Shown: positions 9,271 to 17,831 of the stretch, piece by piece
Position numbering within the stretch: position 1 is the first letter of the stretch
Layout: every line of letters starts with the position of its first letter
Assembly: GCF_014879975.1 (NCBI RefSeq)
Contig: NZ_CP062501.1
Coordinates: 1,240,001 to 1,304,000 of the forward strand
Reading direction: 5' to 3'
Source of the DNA: Vibrio bathopelagicus
GTDB lineage: Bacteria; Pseudomonadota; Gammaproteobacteria; Enterobacterales; Vibrionaceae
DNA length: 64,000 bases
The notes under the pieces: model-generated
Told to the model about the DNA's origin: nothing
The model's input: the letters and a program-made list of their open reading frames with translations, nothing else
Database searches by the model: none
Program-made: the position numbers and the translations under genes

Positions 9271-12200
9271 CTAGATTGGGTTATCTAATGACTTTTCTAA
9301 AGGCTTAGGTGCTTGAGTGGCTGCTGGTTGTTTTTCTATCCAGTATTTCAGCCATTTTTTCCGTTCTGTGTCGTCGTACTGTTTCCACGTTTCTGACGCT
9401 GACTTATCCACACCATTTTTTGTTGGTTCTTTAAAAATAAGCCATGGCATATCACTAAAGAAATTACCGGCAAGAGCTTTATCTGAGCTTAAAGACGGTA
9501 ATGACACAACGACATCTCTTCCTTTGTCATAATCATGTGTGCCATCTACTTCAACTTGGTTTAAGTGAGTAATAGACAGTTCAAGGTTTGCTTTGCCTCC
9601 GATGACTCCTCCAAATGGCCTTAAACCTTTTAGCTGTGCTCCCGTTGGCGCAACATAATCCAAATCAAACTTCATGCAATAAACTGTATAGCCTTGGCCT
9701 TTTTGCAAATCATTCTCTTTCTCTAAGCTAGCCACAGCTTTATCAATAAAGATTTTCATCGCATTGATCTCACTACGATTTTTTTCTGACGATGATTTCG
9801 TCAACTCCCAAGAACCATTGTCACAAGAAAACTCACCAATATGGTACATGTCTGAAAAGTACCTAGGGCCCTTAACCAACTTTCCTTTATTACCTTCTAG
9901 TCCGAGTTGAATAGACATATTCACTGAGTCCCAGTTCATTCGTGTCGATTCGTACGCATCTTTATTATGAGTATCACCCAATAGCAAAACGTAAATACTC
10001 GCTGGATCTTCTTGTCCTTTGTTGTCCCATGAAAACCCATCGCGTCGAATATTACGAGCAGAATTCAACCATTCCTTATTTTGGAATAAATTTAGACCTG
10101 ATGATTGAGTTTCGATAGCGACGACTTGTTGCTTTATCCCTTTGATGATTGGAATAGAGTTCTTCTTACTCTTAGCATTCATTAAGGTAAAGCTCTCGAC
10201 CATAAGATCTTTCTCACGCAAAAGTAACGCCTTCTCGCCGAGATGAGTATCAAGCAATACTAACTTCGTTTCGGTACTCAACACTCCAACTTTTAACTCA
10301 TCTGGTAAGTCGTCAAAGTCTTTATCTTGTATGTAATCCACAGGTAGGTAGAAATTGACATCCCCTTTCTTTTTTCTAATCGATAGGCTGTAACGCATAT
10401 TTTGAAAGCCGCCGCCTTTCACATAGCGCTTAAATGAATCGGTTTCAGAAAAATAATCACTTGGGTTCCCGGCTTTCGCACTCCCAGAAGCTGCAAGACT
10501 AAATATCGCGTCAGCAAACAGTAGCTTAGACTTTGATGTCATCGGCTTCATTCCATCAATCATCACACTACCGAATCGATAAGATGGACAATGGTCTATT
10601 GCAATCAATGTTGAATCTTCATTGACACCTTGCTGTTTATAAAACTTAGCAATTTCACCATTTGGGTCAACTTCAAAATCAGCGGCCCTTTTAGGTAACA
10701 TCCAATCTCTGAAAGCGGGACCATTTATATTTTCAAGACCATCTACTCGGTTATAGCCTATGATCACTTCCTGAGCGTACTTATGCTCCTTGGTTAGCAC
10801 TATCTGAACTTTAACTTTATCGTACGGCCCTATATGACCATTATCTGATTGTTTGATCCAACTATCATAAGGTAACCAATCGGGCTTATCTGATTCTTGA
10901 AAGCGCGCCGATTTAATTAAGATTCGACAGAACCCTACCGCCTCTTTTTTTAGTTCAGTGTCTTGTGGGTTAAATGCCTGAGTAAAGTTTTCAAACATGC
11001 TTTCTTCTGGGTGTTCAAATAGCATCGTTTGAACAGGAAAAACTCGATTAAAAGCCCCTGAAGCTTTATTGTTATCTCCAACTTGATGCCAAGAGTAAGC
11101 ACTCATCCTGCTGTTCTCAGAGATTGGTGCTGGCCAATATTGTGAAGCCGCTGGCATTTTTTCAGCCAACGCATCATAAAATTGATTTTCACATTGGTTC
11201 TTCCAATTGGCAGCCATAGTGTTTCCTTTAATCGTATGGACTGACCAATCATCTCCTAGAATATAACGCTCAATATAGTCTTTTACTTTATAACGCTTCA
11301 CCAAAGACTCAAATGACACCAATGAATCAGCATGCGCTTTAACACCAAGATCGGCGAGTAGTAAAACCAAACCATTGATTGCCAAAGCTCTAAGCTGGTA
11401 GCGCTTTAGCAATTCCGTTCTAGATTCTTCACTCTCGAAGTGAGCAACAAGCTCTTTGTAGGAATTGATTTCCTTCCTTTCTAAAGCAATATTACTTTTG
11501 CGTAGTTCTTTAAGTAACTCAATATGAATATTGGATAATCGTTCCAATTCACGCTTCACATTATGCTTTTCATTCAGCTCATTCAACAAGGAATCCAGTA
11601 GCGCATGGTCAATCATTTTGACAGCTGAAATGGCAGCTTTTGTTCCTTCTTTAGCTACAATTACCCCACGAGCAACCGGAGCAACGACCGGCACATACGA
11701 AGCAACATCAACCAAACTATCGAAAACCGCCATCCGTAATTCGGCTTCAAGTGTATCTTCAGTGTTCATCGCGATTTCAAGCGCTAAACGTGAACGCTCC
11801 ATCGCTTGTGAGCCATAACGACTAGGATGAAAATACACATCGAAAGATTGCATATATATACGTATGACGACTCGTCGATTCTGTTTTAAGTTTGGATTAT
11901 TACGGTCAATTTTTTCGCCTTCGGCTGGAACATAGATAGGTCGGCTTTCCCCAAACGCCTCAACTGAAATTCGGTCTTTAAAAACAGAAGATACCTTTAG
12001 GAGAAGAGTTTTTGCATTTTCTGCTCGATCTGCCGCCACCTGCATATTCTTTTCAGCGGTATCGACTTGGCATGAATGCCCCTCAATCTCCACCCTTAAA
12101 TTTGATTCCGCTTCTAAAACCTCCGCAAGTGCGGATCCTAGCTCCATGAACACAGCTTCGTTTTCTTTTAGTTCAGTTTCTTTAGAATTAAATTCAAACT

Positions 12201-14031
12201 TGATTCCAATTCCTGCACCGCGAGAATCATTCACCATATAGGCTGTGATTTGTTCTTTAGACTTCTCGCGCGCCTTTTCTAGTGCCTGATCAATTTTATC
12301 CTCTTGGGCTGTGTTTCTAGTTTTCCAAACTGGGATATGTTTTAGGTAATCATCAGCGACTTCATCAGTCGCCTTGTTTGCAGTTGTTACTTTTTTGCCC
12401 TGCTTTAAAACCGCCTTGGCTTTGTTAACCAAGTCGATGCCACTGGTCACTGTGCCAAACGCATTAACCCCAATCGATGTCCCTCCAGTAAGCCACGCTT
12501 CAGCCACTCGCCCTGCCACCACTTTTCGATTACCCATGGCGGCTTCCATTGCCGTGGAAAATGCATTCGCTTGCAGATCCGGAGTATTAAACACTTTTGC
12601 GTGAAACAATGCTTTCCACCCTAGACTTGCTGTTTGGGGAGATTCCAAACCACGTAATGTATCAAGTGCCGCTTTAGTACTATAGATTCCATAATAAAGT
12701 TCCCCAGCTGCTTTCATCGCCGGTGGCATACCTGTTTTCACAGCATCCCAATAGAGTTTCGAGACATTATTAAACACCGCTTGCCTGCCATCGCTATCTA
12801 GGGTGTCTTGCAGGCTACCACTCATCAGCCCTGCACCTAATTGTGCAGAAACATCTCGGATATTCTTAAGTAACGTTAAACTTCTAGAAGCTGGTGTATT
12901 GGCTGCTGCTCCTTGTGCATTACCATGAAGGTAGTGCTTCATGTTGCTGAAATACTGCGGGTATTGATAAATCAAAGACTCTTCTAGGGAAATCATATCG
13001 CCACTGACAATGGCGAATTTACCTAATGGCGTGCTAGCAGAAAAAGATATATGTTCACGTAGTTCGTATGTGTAAGCAGTATCTAAACCATCTTCATACT
13101 GCTCAATATTGGCGTTCTTAACAAAATCAGGAATCGGTTTATCCATTTGACTTGGTATAAATTCCACCCGAATACTGTAAAGCCCTTCATCAAATGCTGC
13201 CGGATCGACATGAAATATCGCACATGGATATTGGTTTTGATCACTACTCTCTGTCTTTTGGGGCAGCACAGCTTGAACTGTATCCCCAACTTTCTCATAC
13301 TGACCTTCGTCGGTTCCTTTGCCATTCCCAACTTTAAACTTATACAAACTAACTGAAGCGTTTAAATACCCTTCATCCGAAAAAACGATTGCACAACTAG
13401 AAACAACGGGTAGAACAAAGCCCTTAAGTGGTTGCTTGAGAGCACGAACTTCTTCGTACCACTTGTTGTATGCTGCGTTCTCTTCGCTCAGCTGACCGTT
13501 AGCATCTGCTTGATAAGGAGCTGCCAATTGATCTGTGCTGATCTCAGTTAGTGTAAGTTGAACTTCGCTGTTATCCAATTGACCACTAAGCTTTGCAATT
13601 TGTACAGCCAACTCTTTAGGTGATAGCTCTGCAAGTGAGGCAATAAGTGGCAATGATGGAAAACGAAAACTGAAAGTTTGTTCATCCCCTTTTGGTAAGT
13701 CTTTGCCTAAAGAATGGATAGGGCATTCTGGAGAAATTACTTCAAACACCCCATCTTTATCCGGCTTTCCATTACCCAATGAGCATAATTTAAACTCTTG
13801 GTTGGTCGCCCAAAGTGCTGGGTTATCGCTATTGGTTAGGTTAAGCATTGGCACTTTTGCTAACGGGCGAATATTAGTTACACTCTTATTCTCGACTAAG
13901 CTTGGCTTTTCATGCCAAGTCGGGAATATTGTTTTTTGCGTTTTGGAATCATACTTCCCAATATAATAAGCACCAAACAAGTAGTAATTAGCATGAAGTG
14001 GTATCACATTACATGTATCAACAAAGCTCAT
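9271..14031 (-). CDS. large T6SS-locus protein with OmpA-like domain, candidate effector
   Basis: 1586 residues with no signal peptide. Residues of about 600-730 form an OmpA-like peptidoglycan-binding domain ('RVEIEGHSCQVD', 'AADRAENAKTLL', 'EAFGESRPI', 'NPNLKQNRRVVIRIY'). The usual Thr-Asp after GH is Ser-Cys here, but the RA and NRRV parts are kept. A hydrophobic, alanine-rich segment follows ('VPVVAPVARGVIVAKEG'), then a helical charged region. The last 600 residues show no motif I recognise; catalytic function is unknown. The start codon overlaps the stop of the lipoprotein gene before it (ATGA). Lack of a secretion signal, a cell-wall-binding domain and the T6SS neighbourhood suggest a secreted effector that acts in the periplasm; that is an inference. 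A structural or anchoring role is also possible. Confidence 0.7.
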   Translation of the reverse strand: MSFVDTCNVIPLHANYYLFGAYYIGKYDSKTQKTIFPTWHEKPSLVENKSVTNIRPLAKVPMLNLTNSDNPALWATNQEFKLCSLGNGKPDKDGVFEVISPECPIHSLGKDLPKGDEQTFSFRFPSLPLIASLAELSPKELAVQIAKLSGQLDNSEVQLTLTEISTDQLAAPYQADANGQLSEENAAYNKWYEEVRALKQPLKGFVLPVVSSCAIVFSDEGYLNASVSLYKFKVGNGKGTDEGQYEKVGDTVQAVLPQKTESSDQNQYPCAIFHVDPAAFDEGLYSIRVEFIPSQMDKPIPDFVKNANIEQYEDGLDTAYTYELREHISFSASTPLGKFAIVSGDMISLEESLIYQYPQYFSNMKHYLHGNAQGAAANTPASRSLTLLKNIRDVSAQLGAGLMSGSLQDTLDSDGRQAVFNNVSKLYWDAVKTGMPPAMKAAGELYYGIYSTKAALDTLRGLESPQTASLGWKALFHAKVFNTPDLQANAFSTAMEAAMGNRKVVAGRVAEAWLTGGTSIGVNAFGTVTSGIDLVNKAKAVLKQGKKVTTANKATDEVADDYLKHIPVWKTRNTAQEDKIDQALEKAREKSKEQITAYMVNDSRGAGIGIKFEFNSKETELKENEAVFMELGSALAEVLEAESNLRVEIEGHSCQVDTAEKNMQVAADRAENAKTLLLKVSSVFKDRISVEAFGESRPIYVPAEGEKIDRNNPNLKQNRRVVIRIYMQSFDVYFHPSRYGSQAMERSRLALEIAMNTEDTLEAELRMAVFDSLVDVASYVPVVAPVARGVIVAKEGTKAAISAVKMIDHALLDSLLNELNEKHNVKRELERLSNIHIELLKELRKSNIALERKEINSYKELVAHFESEESRTELLKRYQLRALAINGLVLLLADLGVKAHADSLVSFESLVKRYKVKDYIERYILGDDWSVHTIKGNTMAANWKNQCENQFYDALAEKMPAASQYWPAPISENSRMSAYSWHQVGDNNKASGAFNRVFPVQTMLFEHPEESMFENFTQAFNPQDTELKKEAVGFCRILIKSARFQESDKPDWLPYDSWIKQSDNGHIGPYDKVKVQIVLTKEHKYAQEVIIGYNRVDGLENINGPAFRDWMLPKRAADFEVDPNGEIAKFYKQQGVNEDSTLIAIDHCPSYRFGSVMIDGMKPMTSKSKLLFADAIFSLAASGSAKAGNPSDYFSETDSFKRYVKGGGFQNMRYSLSIRKKKGDVNFYLPVDYIQDKDFDDLPDELKVGVLSTETKLVLLDTHLGEKALLLREKDLMVESFTLMNAKSKKNSIPIIKGIKQQVVAIETQSSGLNLFQNKEWLNSARNIRRDGFSWDNKGQEDPASIYVLLLGDTHNKDAYESTRMNWDSVNMSIQLGLEGNKGKLVKGPRYFSDMYHIGEFSCDNGSWELTKSSSEKNRSEINAMKIFIDKAVASLEKENDLQKGQGYTVYCMKFDLDYVAPTGAQLKGLRPFGGVIGGKANLELSITHLNQVEVDGTHDYDKGRDVVVSLPSLSSDKALAGNFFSDMPWLIFKEPTKNGVDKSASETWKQYDDTERKKWLKYWIEKQPAATQAPKPLEKSLDNPI

Positions 14032-15158
14032 AGTTCATGCCCTTTCACAAAATCGCCATCATTGGCAAACCCATTGTAAAGAGAAGATAGATCTGCACTG
14101 TGTCCACTATTGGTCTGCTTCCACTTTAAATAAGGACCAAAATATTTTTCTTCCGTTAGCTTACTGACTACAACTCGAGCCGCCCCTTCATGTATATATT
14201 TCGCATCTTTTCCTAAGATTTCGAAATAGCGAAACTTACCCATAGCTCGTGGAACAATTTCTTCATTTTGAAATGAACGTTGTTCGATATTAATTAAGTA
14301 GCGGAACTTACGACTTTCGCCCCAAGCATACTTACCATCAGGACTAATACTACGTTGCTTAAATGCGTAATCATTCAACTTTTCTTCATCTGGGTTAATT
14401 CCCGTGCTGTACACAAATTCATCTTTGACCTCATCATAGACTGCGACACCAAAGTCATTCACTACATACCTTTTACCATCTCGAATCACGGAAAACTCGT
14501 TAAAGTCTGTTTCCACTAGTTTCTTACCACCTGTCGCTAAGGTGTACTTCCAATCTTTAAATTTATCTGTGTAATATAGATAACTGCTGTCTTCCGCCCA
14601 AAGGAATTCTGGATAACCACGTGAACGACCTAGCTCAATATACTCACCCGTTTTAAGATCTTTAATGACCTTAAACATCCCTTCTTCTGCAGAATACGCC
14701 AGAGCTAAATAGCGATTATTCGGCGACATCCGCATTAATCGAACCATACCGCCAAATTCATCTGCGACTAAACGTAAGTCAGTACCATCCGTTTTGACAC
14801 TCCATACTTTGTCTCCTATCTCATAGAGGTCTTTCGAGTCACCTCGTCCATTATCCCAACGGAACACCACTCTAGGTAAATCATAGGAATCTTGGTTGCT
14901 AAGGTCCTCTCGTGGCCACTCTTTAGCTTTTCGAATCGTATATTTAGGTTTACCCGTTTCTTTATCATAAATAACGTAATTATTTTCAGTAATGTATACA
15001 CGACCATCTTCCCACTGCTGTGCATTTTTTGCCGCAACAGGATCATCTTCAACGGTCTGAGGCTTCACCACTTGTGGTTGCTCAGGTACTACTGATTCGT
15101 TGTTGCATCCTGATAATACCAACAACGCAATCAGGCTTAAGCTATGACGTAGTTTCAT
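14028..15158 (-). CDS. propeller-like lipoprotein, possible immunity partner
   Basis: 376 residues. The N-terminus 'MKLRHSLSLIALLVLSGCNN' has a lipobox (LSGC), so it is a lipoprotein; the residues after Cys (NNE) do not give the Asp+2 inner-membrane signal, so the outer membrane is likely. The body has repeated blade-like strands with TolB/WD-like phrasing ('TDGTDLRLVADEFGG', 'MSPNNRYLALAYSAEEG', 'WAEDSSYLYYTDKFKDW', 'SISPDGKYAWGESRKFRY'), which predicts a beta propeller. The gene is coupled to the 1586-residue gene by a 4-base overlap. A periplasm-facing lipoprotein coupled to a candidate periplasm-acting effector fits an immunity protein, but no immunity family is recognised. Confidence 0.75.
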   Translation of the reverse strand: MKLRHSLSLIALLVLSGCNNESVVPEQPQVVKPQTVEDDPVAAKNAQQWEDGRVYITENNYVIYDKETGKPKYTIRKAKEWPREDLSNQDSYDLPRVVFRWDNGRGDSKDLYEIGDKVWSVKTDGTDLRLVADEFGGMVRLMRMSPNNRYLALAYSAEEGMFKVIKDLKTGEYIELGRSRGYPEFLWAEDSSYLYYTDKFKDWKYTLATGGKKLVETDFNEFSVIRDGKRYVVNDFGVAVYDEVKDEFVYSTGINPDEEKLNDYAFKQRSISPDGKYAWGESRKFRYLINIEQRSFQNEEIVPRAMGKFRYFEILGKDAKYIHEGAARVVVSKLTEEKYFGPYLKWKQTNSGHSADLSSLYNGFANDGDFVKGHEL

Positions 15159-15239
15159 TCGTTATTCTCTTTATTATTAGGAGTATTTGCATTTAGGTTA
15201 AGCAAATACATAACATTCTTGATGTAATGGGATTGGCCG

Positions 15240-16979
15240 CTATTCGCTCGACTTATAAGCCAATAAGTCGGCAATTGGTGTCTGGTGAATAATAACGGTT
15301 TGGTTATCACGATTTTGCCTGCTGTTACCCAAATAGCCACGTACTAGATCGACCTCTTCAACTTCAACCGGCCAGCCAGAGAAGCTAATTAACCTAGCCC
15401 CTTTGTCTGTTTTTGCACACTGACGAAGCGATACACGTTGTGACCAATCACCTTCGCACTGCTTAAGCTCAAAATAATCGTCCGACTCGTCCAAAGTTGC
15501 GTAGCCTGGATATTCAAAAACGAGCTCTACAGGCTTGTTCAAATAAACAGCAGCCACATTTTGGTTTAGTTGATTTTGAAGTACCGCGTATTCGCTCTGC
15601 TTATGACTCGCAGCGTTTGGCAAAACAGACAACAATCGAGTTACCCCATCTCCAGTTTTAAAGCTCTGTTCACTACTGTATGTCTCAAGGTCGACCAGTT
15701 TTGTCGCTCGAGCGTCAGGATCCGACGCTAGCTCAGATAGCTTACTGTGACTTAGCTGATTCGAACTGTAAAACATATACACATCTTGGGATTCACCTTG
15801 AACTTTGTACGGCACCCAGATATGAGGCAATGAGTAACCTTTTGCTCCCCTTCCCCCAGTAGTACCGTCGACTGGACTAACAAAAGTTTCGACTTTCATC
15901 GATATTGGGGGATCATACTCAGTCAAAACTATTTCAATTTCTTCTTCAACTAGATTGAATATGCGAGCCTCACCTGATCCATTCAACATACCTTCACTTA
16001 CGATCTCACCATTTTGTAACACCTTAAAGGGTTCATAAGTATGTGTAGCCCCTGTCTCAGAGTCCGCTATATGTATATCGGCATGTCTTCTCGGCCTAGA
16101 GTCGCTGGAAGGAACATTAATATCGGTGTCTGAGAAATAACCATTTGGTTCAATGACTAATTCACGCCATATTTCATTGTTCCAAACAACATATACAAAT
16201 CCGGATCCGAACATTTCGGACGCCTCATCAGAATGATCACCAGTAGGGAAATGAAGTGGAACAATAGGCACTAATATATTATCCCACTCGTCCATTTGAG
16301 TTTCTTTATCGACGGGTTGCAGGTCTTCAACCAATTTCAATAAAATCGGTTGCGGCCGGTCTTTACAAGGGATTTTGATATAGAGAGCTTTCCCCTCTAC
16401 TTCAAGATCTTTAAATGTCGCGAGGCTTCGGTGTTTATTTTTTCGATCCGGCTTGCCTACGGTGACTTTTTCTTTTTGAGCTTCGGTTTTACCCAACATC
16501 AAACATGCCGCATTGCTTGACCACTGCCCCGCAAACTCGACGACAATTTTATGTTCTGGGGTAGGTTCAACAGGCGAGAAGCTGTAGTGACGTGCCAAAG
16601 GTACATCATCGACAACTTGCTGGTAGTTGGCTTTGTGATCGCGCTCTGAACTGCTATTACTCACTCGGTCGACATGTAACTTCAGTTTAGGGAAACTTGC
16701 TAGCTGTTTACTCGTTAATGGACTACGTCGCACATTGGAGGAAAGACAAACCCAGTTCGCTTTTACGAGTTCTACTCGAATCGCGTTGAGCAGGCTGTGG
16801 ACATTTTTTTTAGCCGACGCAGCAACCTGCTGAAGCAGATTACTTGGTAATTGAGCCAAGATCTCTTTAGGGGTTCGCACACGTAAAAATAGCCCTACAC
16901 ACTCATCTGGTGTTAAGACATATTGAAGGTCGTTCGTACTGAGGGACGAACTAGATATAAATTTGCAAACTAAGTGCAT
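15240..16979 (-). CDS. T6SS-associated protein with VasX-N/MIX-like segment
   Basis: 579 residues from ATG 16979, chosen because GGAG lies 7 bases before it; a TTG at 16994 would add five residues but has no ribosome site. No signal peptide. The phrase 'GSGFVYVVWNNEIWREL' resembles the 'GYLYVF..GRLWREL' segment seen in N-terminal regions of VasX-like and MIX-type T6SS cargo. 'SLPHIWVPYKVQGESQDVY' also resembles a phrase common in such proteins. No toxin domain is recognised. It is first in the three-gene cassette, 81 bases before the lipoprotein gene. It may be a cargo adaptor or an effector itself. Family resemblance is from memory and needs a profile search. Confidence 0.65.
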   Translation of the reverse strand: MHLVCKFISSSSLSTNDLQYVLTPDECVGLFLRVRTPKEILAQLPSNLLQQVAASAKKNVHSLLNAIRVELVKANWVCLSSNVRRSPLTSKQLASFPKLKLHVDRVSNSSSERDHKANYQQVVDDVPLARHYSFSPVEPTPEHKIVVEFAGQWSSNAACLMLGKTEAQKEKVTVGKPDRKNKHRSLATFKDLEVEGKALYIKIPCKDRPQPILLKLVEDLQPVDKETQMDEWDNILVPIVPLHFPTGDHSDEASEMFGSGFVYVVWNNEIWRELVIEPNGYFSDTDINVPSSDSRPRRHADIHIADSETGATHTYEPFKVLQNGEIVSEGMLNGSGEARIFNLVEEEIEIVLTEYDPPISMKVETFVSPVDGTTGGRGAKGYSLPHIWVPYKVQGESQDVYMFYSSNQLSHSKLSELASDPDARATKLVDLETYSSEQSFKTGDGVTRLLSVLPNAASHKQSEYAVLQNQLNQNVAAVYLNKPVELVFEYPGYATLDESDDYFELKQCEGDWSQRVSLRQCAKTDKGARLISFSGWPVEVEEVDLVRGYLGNSRQNRDNQTVIIHQTPIADLLAYKSSE

Positions 16980-17328
16980 TTGGATTCTCCACAACCTACA
17001 GGTATCAATAGTTGCGGTGATAGCTAAGCTGATAAGGCTTAAAAAACGATTTGGTTGAAGAAATTCTACGCGGAATGATTATAAATTTCAACAAATTAGA
17101 AACGATAAGCCCACAAGCTAAAACACTAGTAAAACAGTCAATTAACCAGGGCTAATAGTCATTTCAACTGGCCAACTAAAAAAGCAAATCAATTTGAACT
17201 GACATCACATAATGATCATTTCATTGCTTATTCAAGTAAACACTAACTAGACCAAATACACATATTTGGAGGTGGTATTTCATCGATTTAGAAAAGTTAT
17301 ATTGAGTGTTTTCTCTGCTATAAAAGAT
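16980..17328. other. intergenic region upstream of the effector-like cassette
   Basis: About 350 AT-rich bases that should hold the promoter of the minus-strand cassette. I looked for a -24/-12 sigma-54 site facing the cassette and found none. No gene is seen. Confidence 0.4.
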
Positions 17329-17461
17329 AAAAAAAGTGGGAATAAATTCCCACGCAAACTTAGCCAATATAAATAGGATTTACTTTGGAACACTAAATTG
17401 GCTTAAAAGGGTGGTAACAATGTACCAAAATGCAGAACACCACATCAAGTAACGATGTGAT
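17329..17461 (-). ncRNA. candidate small RNA of about 130 nt
   Basis: On the minus strand a promoter-like pair (TTGATA, 16 bases, TATAGT) is followed by about 130 bases. These contain a hairpin (CACATC-N7-GATGTG, 17441-17459), a longer inverted repeat GCCAAT...ATTGGC (17361-17401) and a typical Rho-independent end: GTGGGAAT-TT-ATTCCCAC then seven T. No start codon with a ribosome site and no open frame of note lies inside. The giant gene upstream has its own terminator at 17778-17804, so this last one would be an orphan unless a separate transcript exists. No known Vibrio sRNA is recognised. Confidence 0.45.
17336..17353 (-). terminator. orphan Rho-independent terminator
   Basis: A perfect 18-base palindrome GTGGGAATAAATTCCCAC. 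On the minus strand it is followed at once by TTTTTTT, a textbook intrinsic terminator. It is 480 bases past the stop of the giant gene and is not needed for it. Confidence 0.8.
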
Positions 17462-17467
17462 ATAAAC

Positions 17468-17495
17468 ACTATATATATTATGCATTTAATATCAA
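17468..17495 (-). promoter_or_regulatory. predicted promoter of the candidate sRNA
   Basis: On the minus strand, -35 TTGATA (17490-17495), a 16-base spacer and -10 TATAGT (17468-17473) fit a sigma-70 promoter with a start near 17461. Confidence 0.4.
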
Positions 17496-17777
17496 GATGG
17501 CACTTTTATAGAAATAACACCAAAAACTACCATGCAAAATATCTATGCAATTGCCATTCTGATTGCATCACTAGTTATAATAGTTTTTTGACTGAAAATT
17601 TGACTAAATAATGAATTAGGAAACACAAAATAATTTTCATTTCAATGACTCAGCATCACTAAACTAATCAATATTGGCACTGGTTTACAATAATTTTCTT
17701 AATCAAATTGAGGGTAATAAAAATGATTAAGCCCCGGATACATACTCAAATTCCAACAACCTGAGATACATTTGCAA

Positions 17778-17804
17778 AAAGGTCTGCCTAATAGGCAGAC
17801 CTTT
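17778..17804 (-). terminator. terminator of the giant lipoprotein gene
   Basis: AAAGGTCTGCCT-AAT-AGGCAGACCTTT is a perfect 12-bp stem with a 3-nt loop. On the minus strand the arm ends in TTTTT, 28 bases after the stop codon at 17832. Confidence 0.9.
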
Positions 17805-17831
17805 GTCTAATCTTCCATATGACGATTAGCG

